NCBI GenBank assembly: GCA_965262845.1
Contig: CBDHFX010000001.1
Location: 434,001-498,000, forward strand
Length of the DNA stretch: 64,000 nucleotides
Direction: 5' to 3'
DNA from: ECT2AJA-044 sp965262845
GTDB lineage: Bacteria; Bacteroidota; Bacteroidia; Flavobacteriales; ECT2AJA-044
In this document: positions 1 through 7,969 of the stretch, in pieces
Layout of the letters: each line of letters begins with the position of its first letter
Position numbering within the stretch: position 1 is the first letter of the stretch
Program-made: the position numbers and the translations under genes
The notes under the pieces: model-generated
What the model saw: the letters and a program-made list of their open reading frames with translations, nothing else
The model's database searches: none
What the model was told of the DNA's origin: nothing

Positions 1-54
1 CCATCTATTCCTGTAGGTGGCCCTGGGGGGATTTCCACCTCCATTTCAGGGGCG

Positions 55-1011
55 ATGGGGTTATTCAAACATATTTTTTCAGGCGAAAGGAAGGCGTCGC
101 TGGACAAGGGGCTCGAAAGATCCAGGGAACGCGTATTCCTCAAGCTTTCGCGGGCAGTGGCCGGGAAGTCGAAGGTGGACGACGAGGTGCTCGATAATCT
201 GGAGGAGGTTTTGGTGACTTCAGATGTGGGCGTTCATACTACGTTGAAGATCATTGAACGGATCGAGGAACGGGTGGCCCGCGACAAATACCTGGGAACA
301 GCCGAACTGGATCAGATCCTGCGGGAAGAGATCGCCGGCCTGCTGGCAGAGAATGGAGAAGAGGAATACCCGGAAACCCATGTTCCCGAGGGAACCAGGC
401 CCTATGTGATCATGGTGATCGGGGTGAATGGTGTTGGAAAAACAACCACGATCGGAAAACTGGCCAGGCAATTCAAAGATCAGGGTCTGAAAGTGATGCT
501 GGGTGCAGGAGATACCTTCCGGGCGGCGGCGATTGATCAGTTAAATATCTGGGCCAAACAGGTAGACGTACCGATCATCAGGCAGAAAATGGGTTCAGAC
601 CCGGCTTCGGTGGCCTACGATACCCTGCAGTCGGCCCTGGCTCAGAAGGTGGATGTGGTGCTGATCGATACGGCCGGTCGTTTACACAACAAAACCGGAC
701 TCATGAACGAGCTTTCGAAGATACGCAAGGTGATGCAAAAATTGATCCCCGACGCTCCGCACGAAGTACTGTTGGTACTTGACGGCAGCACGGGGCAGAA
801 CGCCGTGGAACAGGCACGTCAGTTCACGAAGGCCGCCGAGGTGAATGCCCTGGCGATCACAAAATTGGACGGAACCGCGAAAGGCGGCGTGGTCATCAGT
901 ATCAGCGATGAATTCAGGATCCCGGTAAAATACATTGGGGTCGGCGAGAAAGTGGAAGATCTTCAGGCATTCAACAAGGCTGAATTCGTTGATTCCCTGT
1001 TTAGGAACTAG
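55..1011 (+). CDS. ftsY: Signal recognition particle receptor FtsY
   Basis: SRP receptor GTPase that docks ribosome-nascent-chain/SRP complexes at the inner membrane. The 318-residue protein has an N-terminal helical N domain (about residues 1-100) followed by the G domain. It shows the P-loop GVNGVGKTTT (about 124-133), DTFRAAA, the DTAGR switch and TKLDG, then the GVGEKVEDL closing motif. It lacks the long acidic A domain of E. coli FtsY, which is usual in Bacteroidota. The ATG is preceded by a purine-rich AGGGGCG. The gene faces rho with only 30 bp between the stops. Bases 1-54 upstream hold no gene I can identify. Confidence 0.97.
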   Translation: MGLFKHIFSGERKASLDKGLERSRERVFLKLSRAVAGKSKVDDEVLDNLEEVLVTSDVGVHTTLKIIERIEERVARDKYLGTAELDQILREEIAGLLAENGEEEYPETHVPEGTRPYVIMVIGVNGVGKTTTIGKLARQFKDQGLKVMLGAGDTFRAAAIDQLNIWAKQVDVPIIRQKMGSDPASVAYDTLQSALAQKVDVVLIDTAGRLHNKTGLMNELSKIRKVMQKLIPDAPHEVLLVLDGSTGQNAVEQARQFTKAAEVNALAITKLDGTAKGGVVISISDEFRIPVKYIGVGEKVEDLQAFNKAEFVDSLFRN

Positions 1012-1041
1012 CAGCAGTTCAACCGGTACGGAGAGAGGGGC

Positions 1042-2505
1042 TTAACCATTCATCGAGACGAGGAACTCCTCGTTTGATTCGGTGCGCACGAGGCGATCGC
1101 GCAGGAATTCCATGGCCTCAACCACATTCATATCGGACAAATGCTTACGCAGGATCCACATGCGTTGGAGCACGGCTTCATCCAGGAGCAGGTCTTCCCG
1201 ACGCGTGCTTGAGGCTACCAGGTCGATCGCCGGGAATACGCGTTTGTTGGCAATCTTGCGATCGAGTTGCATCTCCATGTTGCCGGTACCCTTGAATTCC
1301 TCAAAGATCACCTCGTCCATTTTGGATCCGGTATCGATAAGGGCCGTGGCAATGATGGTCAGCGAACCGCCACCTTCAATATTTCTTGCTGCTCCGAAGA
1401 AACGCTTCGGTTTATGCAGGGCATTCGCGTCCACACCACCGGACAACACCTTCCCGGAAGCCGGTTGAACAGTGTTGTACGCCCGTGCCAAACGCGTAAT
1501 GGAATCAAGCAGGATCACCACATCATGACCACACTCCACCAGGGCCTTGGCCTTTTGCAGCACAATGTTTGCTACGCGCACATGACGATCGGCCGGCTCA
1601 TCAAAGGTTGAGGCAATCACCTCACCTTTCACACTGCGGGCCATATCGGTGACCTCTTCCGGACGCTCATCAATCAGCAGAACGATCTGATAGGCCTCCG
1701 GGTGGTTGGCCGAGATGGCGTTTGCGATCTCCTTCATTAACATGGTCTTACCCGTTTTTGGCTGCGCCACGATCAATCCGCGCTGTCCCTTTCCGATCGG
1801 TGAAAACAAATCAATGATCCGGTTACTTACCGACGGTTTATGCCCCCCTGTCAGATTGAATTTCTCGTCCGGGAACAACGGGGTCAAATGCTCGAATGAC
1901 ACACGGTCACGCACGTAACCCGGATCACGGCCATTGATCTTCTCGATCTTCACCAGCGGAAAAAATTTCTCTCCCTCCTTGGGCGGACGCAATTGTCCGA
2001 CCACGGTATCCCCGGTCTTTAGGCCAAACAGTCTGATCTGGCTCTGTGACAAGTAAATATCATCCGGCGAGCTCAGGTAGTTGTAATCTGATGAGCGCAG
2101 GAATCCGTATCCGTCCGGCATCATTTCCAAAACGCCCTCGGCAGTAATGATCCCATCGAATTCGACCTCCTCCTCCTTCCTTTGCTGCTGGCGCTGATCC
2201 TGCTGTCCGTTGTTCCTGTTTCCACGGCCGCGACGGAGATCGTCCTTCCGATGTCTGCGATCCTGCCGGCGTTCATTCTTCTGTTCGTCGATATCTTCGC
2301 CGTTCTGATCGGCCCTGGCGTTGTTTTCCTTACTTATTTCATCCGGAGCGGTTTTTACCTTGTCCGGGGTTTCGGCCTGAACGTCAAGGATCTGATAGAT
2401 CAGATCTACTTTTTTGAGCTTCGAAATGCCCTTTACGTTCAATTCTTTTGCAATGTCTTGCAATTCAGGGAGTTTCATCTCCTTTAATTCCAAAATGTCA
2501 TACAT
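1042..2505 (-). CDS. rho: Transcription termination factor Rho
   Basis: Hexameric RNA helicase that ends transcription at Rho-dependent sites. The N-terminal Rho_N helical region (about 1-45) is followed by a basic, Arg/Gln/Asn-rich low-complexity insert (about 65-115, with RRGRGNRNNGQQDQ) typical of Bacteroidota Rho. Next come the cold-shock RNA-binding domain (from about 120) and the RecA-like ATPase core with Walker A QPKTGKT and Walker B VVILLDSITR. At 487 residues it is longer than E. coli Rho (419) because of the insert. About 210 bp of leader separates it from the divergent DUF4293 gene. Confidence 0.97.
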   Translation of the reverse strand: MYDILELKEMKLPELQDIAKELNVKGISKLKKVDLIYQILDVQAETPDKVKTAPDEISKENNARADQNGEDIDEQKNERRQDRRHRKDDLRRGRGNRNNGQQDQRQQQRKEEEVEFDGIITAEGVLEMMPDGYGFLRSSDYNYLSSPDDIYLSQSQIRLFGLKTGDTVVGQLRPPKEGEKFFPLVKIEKINGRDPGYVRDRVSFEHLTPLFPDEKFNLTGGHKPSVSNRIIDLFSPIGKGQRGLIVAQPKTGKTMLMKEIANAISANHPEAYQIVLLIDERPEEVTDMARSVKGEVIASTFDEPADRHVRVANIVLQKAKALVECGHDVVILLDSITRLARAYNTVQPASGKVLSGGVDANALHKPKRFFGAARNIEGGGSLTIIATALIDTGSKMDEVIFEEFKGTGNMEMQLDRKIANKRVFPAIDLVASSTRREDLLLDEAVLQRMWILRKHLSDMNVVEAMEFLRDRLVRTESNEEFLVSMNG

Positions 2506-2615
2506 GGAATGTGTGTTAGGTAAAATCAGGATCCGACCGGATCCATTAGGTTTAAATTATAGTGATCTTGTCTGAAACAGGAAGTGGATTGAAGCGAAAT
2601 GCTTGCCAGATGATG

Positions 2616-2644
2616 CAAAAATACAAAGTTTTTGTTGACACAAA
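2616..2644 (-). promoter_or_regulatory. Candidate rho promoter (TTTG-17-TATTTTTG)
   Basis: On the minus strand TTTG (2641-2644) is followed after 17 bases by TATTTTTG (2616-2623). This fits the Bacteroidota -33 TTTG / -7 TAnnTTTG pattern. It would give rho a leader of about 105 nt. A second possible -7 box, TACGTTTG, lies at 2701-2708. Confidence 0.4.
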
Positions 2645-2715
2645 CGAAACTACTAAATTTTTTTACGCCCTTACGGGCTGATGATTTAATATTATTTTTA
2701 CAAACGTAAGATCTT

Positions 2716-3135
2716 ATGCCCATGCTACAACGTGTTCAAACGATCTATATGCTGGCCGGTATCCTGTGGACCCTATCGGCTGCCTTGCTGGTACCGGTGA
2801 TGGTGGTTAACGGAAAACCGGTCACATTCCAGGGGGACCCTGTAATCGCCATAACCCTTGGGGTTACGGTCGTGCTACACATCATCGCAGTCGCACTCTA
2901 CCGCAATCGTATGCTTCAGCTGGCTGTCAACCGGATCAACACCTTGTACAATTTGCTCCTGTTCGGGGCCGGAGCATATATGGCATACTACCACCTTCCC
3001 CAGATCCGGGGCAATATAGCACATTTCGACTGGGGAGCCTTGATACCGGTATGGAACGTGGTGCTACTGTATCTGGCCAATCGGGGCATTATGGCCGATG
3101 AGCAACGCATCCGGTCGTTAGACCGGCTTCGCTAA
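2716..3135 (+). CDS. DUF4293 family membrane protein
   Basis: Small integral membrane protein of 139 residues with four hydrophobic segments (about 8-28, 40-60, 73-93 and 105-125). The start LQRVQTIYMLAG and the four-helix layout match the Bacteroidota-specific DUF4293 family, which has no known function and often sits beside rho. An ATG at 2722 would also work and matches the usual family start better. The last 18 bases overlap the end of the convergent phosphodiesterase gene. Confidence 0.85.
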   Translation: MPMLQRVQTIYMLAGILWTLSAALLVPVMVVNGKPVTFQGDPVIAITLGVTVVLHIIAVALYRNRMLQLAVNRINTLYNLLLFGAGAYMAYYHLPQIRGNIAHFDWGALIPVWNVVLLYLANRGIMADEQRIRSLDRLR

Positions 3136-3642
3136 ACGTCCCTGGCCCCCGCGTTTACCCAGTTCCACGACTTCCAGATCCCGGATCTCCTTGCCGTCAA
3201 TAGTAAAGCGAAGCATCGTGCGCAGCTGGTGAGTTCCATGCCTGCCCGCCGCGCCCGGATTCAGGTACAGGAGCTCCAGGTCCTTGTCGTACATCACTCT
3301 GAGAATGTGCGAGTGACCGGCGATAAAGAGGTCGGGCGGATCTTCCCGGAGAGTGTCGCGCACCTCGCGGCTGTAGCGCCTGGGGTAACCGCCAATGTGG
3401 GTGATCCACACGCTCACTTCTTCACAGCGGAACCGGTTGTGGAGCGGCCACACCTTCCGTACCGTATGGTCATCCACGTTACCGAACACGGCACGTACCG
3501 GGGCCAGGTTTTCGAGGGTCTCCGTTACTTCGATCGGGCCAATATCCCCGGCATGCCAGATCTCATCGCAGTTTTTTAGCAGCTCCAGCATGCGCTCATC
3601 AACATGCCCGTGGGTATCCGAAAGCAGTCCGATACGTTTCAT
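3118..3642 (-). CDS. YfcE/MJ0936-type metallophosphoesterase
   Basis: Calcineurin-like phosphodiesterase of 174 residues. The metal-binding motifs appear in order: LLSDTHGH (Asp/His), HAGDIG, GNVDDH, THIGGYP and AGHSH. This is the compact YfcE class, which acts on phosphodiesters in vitro; the physiological substrate is unknown. I chose the ATG giving MKRIGLLSDTHG, because the open frame further upstream (to 3711) runs over the promoter and has no family similarity. The gene is divergent from truA with overlapping promoters and convergent with DUF4293. Confidence 0.88.
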   Translation of the reverse strand: MKRIGLLSDTHGHVDERMLELLKNCDEIWHAGDIGPIEVTETLENLAPVRAVFGNVDDHTVRKVWPLHNRFRCEEVSVWITHIGGYPRRYSREVRDTLREDPPDLFIAGHSHILRVMYDKDLELLYLNPGAAGRHGTHQLRTMLRFTIDGKEIRDLEVVELGKRGGQGRLAKPV

Positions 3643-3653
3643 GGCTGAAAGGT

Positions 3654-3669
3654 TACCTTTGCAAACGTA
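3654..3669. promoter_or_regulatory. Abutting divergent promoters for truA and the phosphodiesterase
   Basis: TACCTTTG on the plus strand (3654-3661) directly abuts TACGTTTG on the minus strand (3662-3669). The two TAnnTTTG -7 boxes therefore sit back to back in the 44-bp gap between the two start codons. Polymerase could probably occupy only one at a time. Confidence 0.5.
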
Positions 3670-3686
3670 TCCAAAATAACCCTCCC

Positions 3687-4457
3687 TTGCGTTACTTCGT
3701 TCAGTTGTCATACCACGGTGCTCGCTACCATGGCTGGCAAATTCAACCGGGTACCACTACCGTGCAGGGAACCCTGATCAACAGCCTGTCAAAGCTGCTT
3801 GGAAGGGAGATCGATATCGTGGGCGCGGGTCGAACCGATACCGGAGTCCATGCGAGGATGATGGTGGCCCATTTCGATTACGAAGAAACCTTGCCTGACG
3901 ACCTCGTATTTCGCTGGAACTGCTTTTTGCCTGACAGCATTGCGGTGGAACGCATCTGGCCGCCAGGCCATGCAGGGAAGAAGGCAGGAAGAAGGGCGCA
4001 TGCGCGGTTCCATGCGACCTCGCGGGCATACGAGTACTGGATCGCGCGGAAAAAGGATCCGTTTTTGACCGACAGGGCCTGGTTTTGGCATGGGTCACTG
4101 GATTTGGAAGCCATGCAGGCCGGTGCGGAATTGCTCAGGGAATATACGAACTTCGAACATTTTTCGAAGCTGCACACCGATGTGCATACCTTTAACTGCC
4201 GCATCGACGAAGCGCGATTCGAGGAGCGGGGGCATGTGCTCGTGTTTACGATACGGGCCGATCGGTTCCTGAGGAATATGGTGCGTGCGATCGTGGGAAC
4301 GCTCATGGAGGTAGGGAGGGGAAAACGCACCCTGGAGGAGCTGAGGACGACCATGGAGCAAGGAGACCGGTCAGCAGTTGAAGCCTCGGCGCCGGCCAAT
4401 GGCCTGTCCTTAACTGACGTGAGCTATCCGCCTGAATTTGCCGCACCGGATGAGTAG
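3687..4457 (+). CDS. truA: tRNA pseudouridine(38-40) synthase TruA
   Basis: Modifies U38-U40 in the anticodon stem of tRNAs. The 256-residue protein begins RYFVQLSYHGARYHGWQ and carries GAGRTDTGVHA with the catalytic Asp near residue 51. RFLRNMVRAIVGTLMEVG lies in the C-terminal half. The start is a TTG: no ATG or GTG lies between the promoter-like TACCTTTG (3654-3661) and this codon, and the family aligns from here. The end overlaps the start of the ABC exporter by 8 bp, which suggests translational coupling. Confidence 0.95.
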   Translation: MRYFVQLSYHGARYHGWQIQPGTTTVQGTLINSLSKLLGREIDIVGAGRTDTGVHARMMVAHFDYEETLPDDLVFRWNCFLPDSIAVERIWPPGHAGKKAGRRAHARFHATSRAYEYWIARKKDPFLTDRAWFWHGSLDLEAMQAGAELLREYTNFEHFSKLHTDVHTFNCRIDEARFEERGHVLVFTIRADRFLRNMVRAIVGTLMEVGRGKRTLEELRTTMEQGDRSAVEASAPANGLSLTDVSYPPEFAAPDE

Positions 4458-6237
4458 CCCGCGAGTTACCGGTAAAGCCTTTGACCTCAGACTCCTGCGC
4501 CGGATCCTGAGCTATGCGAAGCCGTACAAAAGGCGATTCTACCTCGGACTGTTCCTAACCCTGTTCATTTCGGTGTTGTGGACTTCGCGTCCGATCCTGA
4601 TCCAGTACACAATAGATCATTTTGTGGCGCCGACTGAAGGGGATCCGGATGCACAGTGGCTGCTGTATATGATCCTGATCATGATCGGCATCCTGATCCT
4701 CGAGAGCCTGGTGCAGTTCGGCTCGATATACATCACCAACTGGCTGGGGCAAAATATTATCCGGGACATGCGGAGGCAGCTCTACCGGCACATCCTGCAG
4801 TTCAAAATGAAATACTTTGATCAAACACCGATCGGAACCCTGGTGACCCGTGCGGTGAGCGATATAGAGGCGATTGCCAACATCTTTTCGCAGGGGATCA
4901 TCATGATCTTCGGCGATCTGTTCAAATTAGCCGTGGTGCTGATAACCATGTTCGTGTACAACTGGCGGCTGGCATTGCTGGCACTGGCGGTGATGCCGCT
5001 GTTGATCTTTGCGGCCCGACTCTTCCAGAGGGCGATCAAAAAGGCGTTCAGCGATGTGCGGACGCAGGTGGCGCAACTCAATGCCTTCGTGCAGGAGCAC
5101 CTCACCGGCATGAAGATCGTGCAGATCTTCGGGCGCGAAGACCAGGAGTTCAAAAAATTCCAGGAGATCAACCGCAGGCACATGAAGGCCAACATTCGCT
5201 CGATCTGGCACTTTTCGATCTTTTTGCCGGTGGTGGAGATCAGTTCAGCGATCTCGATCGGACTTATCGTTTGGTGGGGAGGGCTCCACGCGGCGTTGGA
5301 GGAGGGTGTAACCCTCGGAGACCTGATCGCCTTTATCCTCTTCGTCAACATGATGTTCCGCCCGATCCGTCAGCTGGCCGACCGTTTCAACACGCTTCAG
5401 ATGGGCATGGTTTCCAGCGACCGGGTGTTCAGGGTGCTGGACACCGACTACCGCATTCCCGACGAAGGCAGCCTGCGGCTGGATGGGGTCCGCGGAAACA
5501 TCTCATTCCGGAATGTGGTTTTCGGTTACAACCCTGGCGAGCCTATATTGAAAGCGATCAGCTTTGACGTCAGGGAGGGAGAGACCCTGGCCCTGGTGGG
5601 TGCTACGGGAGCGGGTAAAACATCCGTCGTTAATTTGCTGAGCCGGTTCTACGAGATCCAGTCGGGTAGCATCACCATTGACGATACCAATATCCACGAC
5701 ATCAACCTGGAGGATCTGCGCTCCCACATCGCCGTGGTGCTGCAGGATGCCTTCCTTTTCAGTGACACCATTTACAACAACATCACCCTGAAGGAGAACA
5801 TTCCCCTGGCCCGGATCGAAGAAGCGGCCAGGATCATTGGGGTAGATGAATTCATCAATCGCCTGCCTGGGCAATACAACTACAATGTGCGGGAACGGGG
5901 GGGCATGCTCTCGGCCGGGCAGCGCCAGCTGATCTCTTTCCTGCGTGCCTACATCAGCGAGCCGGATATTCTGATCCTTGATGAAGCAACCAGTTCAGTG
6001 GATACCCATACCGAACAGTTGATCCGGCACGCCATTGACAAGCTCACCGAGAACCGAACCTCCATTGTTATTGCGCATCGCCTGGCCACCATTCAGAAGG
6101 CAGACCAGATCCTGGTGCTGGAAAAAGGACGCATCGTGGAGCGCGGAAACCACCAGGAACTCCTGAAGCAAAACGGGAAGTACCGGCAGCTATGCGAGCT
6201 CCAGTTTGGGAAGGAAGCCTCTTCATACAAGGTTTGA
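4450..6237 (+). CDS. ABC exporter, MsbA-like (fused TMD-NBD)
   Basis: Half-transporter of 595 residues that would work as a homodimer in the inner membrane. The first ~320 residues form a six-helix ABC_membrane domain. The ATPase domain has Walker A GATGAGKTS, the Q-loop at VVLQDAFLF, signature LSAGQRQ, Walker B ILILDEATS and the switch IAHRLAT. Lipid A or multidrug export is likely, but the substrate cannot be read from sequence. The ATG lies inside the end of truA. A TTG 12 bp upstream is also open, but the ATG is preferred. Confidence 0.92.
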   Translation: MSSPRVTGKAFDLRLLRRILSYAKPYKRRFYLGLFLTLFISVLWTSRPILIQYTIDHFVAPTEGDPDAQWLLYMILIMIGILILESLVQFGSIYITNWLGQNIIRDMRRQLYRHILQFKMKYFDQTPIGTLVTRAVSDIEAIANIFSQGIIMIFGDLFKLAVVLITMFVYNWRLALLALAVMPLLIFAARLFQRAIKKAFSDVRTQVAQLNAFVQEHLTGMKIVQIFGREDQEFKKFQEINRRHMKANIRSIWHFSIFLPVVEISSAISIGLIVWWGGLHAALEEGVTLGDLIAFILFVNMMFRPIRQLADRFNTLQMGMVSSDRVFRVLDTDYRIPDEGSLRLDGVRGNISFRNVVFGYNPGEPILKAISFDVREGETLALVGATGAGKTSVVNLLSRFYEIQSGSITIDDTNIHDINLEDLRSHIAVVLQDAFLFSDTIYNNITLKENIPLARIEEAARIIGVDEFINRLPGQYNYNVRERGGMLSAGQRQLISFLRAYISEPDILILDEATSSVDTHTEQLIRHAIDKLTENRTSIVIAHRLATIQKADQILVLEKGRIVERGNHQELLKQNGKYRQLCELQFGKEASSYKV

Positions 6238-6541
6238 TGCCGTAAGGCAAATGATCTCCTGATGTGGCTCTGGAAAGTGGAACAGCTCATGATCAAATTC
6301 AAGTCCCTGTTTTACGAAAAAAGCGTGTTTCAGATCCAGTCCGGGCTTTTAAAGACAAGATAAATATGGAAGCCATAGGTGTAATTATTGATCCCCTTTT
6401 CTCCCTGATTTTCAATGATTTGATGCAAATAAACCCCTGCTCGGAGTTGTAATTTTAGCGAAAATTTGTCTTTGCATGTGTCGATTTCCTTCATACCTTT
6501 GGATCAAAATCAGGCGATATCCCCCAAAAACATAGGTGGGG

Positions 6542-6558
6542 AAAGGCCTAAGGCCTTT
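6542..6558. repeat. 17-bp perfect palindrome
   Basis: AAAGGCCT-A-AGGCCTTT has 8-bp arms around one base. No U-run follows, so it is not a clear terminator. It could be a protein-binding site or a relic. Confidence 0.4.
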
Positions 6559-6694
6559 GAATTTCCGGAAGCAGGGCGGTGAAGGACAAGGTTAATTTCA
6601 CGATTGGTTAAGGTGTACGACGAATAGTATTAGGGTCATGACTAGTTGAGGGGGTTGTTTCGGATCATTTGCAGGAGTAATTTATACAAATTCT

Positions 6695-6731
6695 TAGTTT
6701 TGGGCGTTCCTAAATTAAGGGAAGCCTTCAA
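6695..6731 (+). promoter_or_regulatory. TAGTTTTG box and GGGCGTTCC hairpin upstream of the 98-aa membrane protein
   Basis: TAGTTTTG (6695-6702) fits the TAnnTTTG -7 pattern. It runs straight into GGGCGTTCC...GGGAAGCC, which can pair as a short hairpin. The same 19 bases, again followed by AAGCCTTCA, occur upstream of the RND adaptor gene at 27075. Confidence 0.45.
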
Positions 6732-6743
6732 AACCTTAACAAA

Positions 6744-7040
6744 ATGTCTGATAAAGCCCTCTCCGAAGAATTTGAAAAAGAACTATCCAAACTCAAGAAT
6801 AATGAGGTGTTCTCAATAGAACACCGAAAAAAGAAGATAATAACTTATGCCATACGAACTGTCATTGCCATAATCCTGTACATCATATTTTGGAAGCATC
6901 AATGGATTCGTTGGTCTTTATTTCTATTTTTGCCTTTAAACTTATTTTTCCTTTTATCTATTTTTGGATGGAGTTACTTCTTAAATAGAAAAATTGAAAG
7001 TACAAAAAATAAAATCAAATATTTAACTCAAGAAAAGTAG
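6744..7040 (+). CDS. Small two-helix membrane protein, unknown
   Basis: 98 residues: a charged N-terminal helix (about 1-30), two membrane segments (about 33-50 and 56-76), and a Lys-rich tail. I do not recognise the family. It is AT-rich like the RHS island it borders, and its last 26 bases overlap the end of the convergent CdiI-like immunity gene. A TAnnTTTG-type box lies 42 bp upstream of the ATG. It may be part of the island cargo or an unrelated small membrane protein. Confidence 0.6.
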   Translation: MSDKALSEEFEKELSKLKNNEVFSIEHRKKKIITYAIRTVIAIILYIIFWKHQWIRWSLFLFLPLNLFFLLSIFGWSYFLNRKIESTKNKIKYLTQEK

Positions 7041-7434
7041 TTATATTCTTACTAAGTTCCCTATCAACATCCATTGAAATATCTAGCTCTGATAAAACTT
7101 TATTTTGATTATTTTCAATTAATTCTTTCAGCTCTTTGTATTCTTTTTTATTTGTATTCCAAGTATCAGAAGGCAACTTCAATAAGCTACTCAATAAGTC
7201 TCCTTCATAGTAATTAGCCTCTAAAAGAATATCTTCCTTTAAGTATCCTAATGCTTTTTCTATTAAGTATTCAATTCCAACTTCTTGAATAATCATGAAT
7301 CTTAAGTCATCTAAACTAAATTCTGAAAGCTCTTTAAAATATAATTCGTAAGTTCTTAATTGAACAGAAGATGAATTCTTTTTTTTAGGAACTTCACCCC
7401 TCCATTTTCCCATTAATTTATTCAAAGTACTCAT
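7015..7434 (-). CDS. CdiI-type immunity protein (cassette 1)
   Basis: 139-residue protein resembling the CdiI_2 immunity family of contact-dependent inhibition systems. The family pattern is visible: ELSEFSLDDLRFMI, then Y-L-I-EKAL, then NYYEGDLLSSLLKLP and a W. Such proteins bind and neutralise the C-terminal toxin encoded just upstream. The start codon overlaps the stop of the 71-aa gene by 4 bp (ATGA). This places it last in the order RHS-tip, toxin, 71-aa protein, immunity. The gene stays open although the toxin upstream is frameshifted. Confidence 0.75.
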   Translation of the reverse strand: MSTLNKLMGKWRGEVPKKKNSSSVQLRTYELYFKELSEFSLDDLRFMIIQEVGIEYLIEKALGYLKEDILLEANYYEGDLLSSLLKLPSDTWNTNKKEYKELKELIENNQNKVLSELDISMDVDRELSKNITTFLELNI

Positions 7435-7646
7435 TCGATTTTACCTAATTTACTCACTTGCTTATCAGCACTCTTCAAAGCATTTGAAATATTATCATAT
7501 TGTTTTTGAGCGCCATTAAGAACCCCTTGATAGGCATCTAAAGCATCTCCCTCAAAAACATCAATTTTAATATCGTTCTTTAATTTAGAAATTTGCTTTT
7601 GCATACCTCCAATTGATTGAATAGCTTCTTTATAGACGTTGCCCAT
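7431..7646 (-). CDS. 71-aa helical protein in cassette 1, unknown
   Basis: Predicted mostly helical, with repeated polar/hydrophobic heptads (SIGGMQKQISKLK, then LNGAQKQYDNISNALK). There is no signal peptide or membrane segment. It starts inside the last codons of the toxin frame and overlaps the immunity gene by 4 bp, so the three genes are translationally linked. It may be a second immunity factor, a chaperone/adaptor, or a relic. I do not recognise the family. Confidence 0.55.
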   Translation of the reverse strand: MGNVYKEAIQSIGGMQKQISKLKNDIKIDVFEGDALDAYQGVLNGAQKQYDNISNALKSADKQVSKLGKIE

Positions 7647-7969
7647 TACTACTTAAACCAAATTTCTCTTTAACAGCTCCTCCCAAATAATCAGCGTTCA
7701 GATGAGATCCCTGATTATTGAACTTGTCTGTATATTTCTTTAAAATATCTTTTCCCTTCCCTGTTAATTTAGTATTTGGCCCTAATCTTTTCCATGCTTG
7801 ATTTGCAGCTTTAGTGCCTAACTCTGCTACCTTTTCAAATTTCTCTAACCCTTTCCATAACTTATACCCCTGTTTTCCTAACTTGGATGCTCCATAGGCA
7901 TCACCTACAACTGGTATTACCTCTATTAACCAATCATGCCAAGCTGTAGATGTAGAAGCATCAACAAAA
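7630..7969 (-). pseudogene. Out-of-frame toxin domain of cassette 1
   Basis: Reading the minus strand one frame over from the RHS tip gives an uninterrupted continuation from the A-run at 7966-7969 (T4 on the coding strand) to a TAA at 7630-7632. It begins FVDASTSTAWHDWLIEV, passes through IPVVGDAYGASKLGKQGY, the usual linker style of RHS/CDI toxins, and ends near NADYLGGAVKEKFGLSS. One extra T in the run would restore a single protein. The toxin activity is not recognisable. A sequencing error cannot be excluded. Confidence 0.7.

Larger units (their letters stand above)
6238..6743. other. Gene-poor gap before the accessory island
   Basis: About 500 bp without a convincing gene. It holds an unassigned TACCTTTG box (6494-6501), a perfect 17-bp palindrome AAAGGCCTAAGGCCTTT (6542-6558), and near its end the TAGTTTTGGGCGTTCCTAA motif. 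It is the junction between GC-rich core genes and the AT-rich island. Confidence 0.6.

Noticed and set aside
3643..3711. Longer N-terminus of the phosphodiesterase
   Set aside because: The added codons cover both divergent promoters and precede the normal MKRIGLLSDTHG start.
6264..6452. 62-residue plus-strand frame after the ABC exporter
   Set aside because: No family resemblance, no start signal, and atypical composition.
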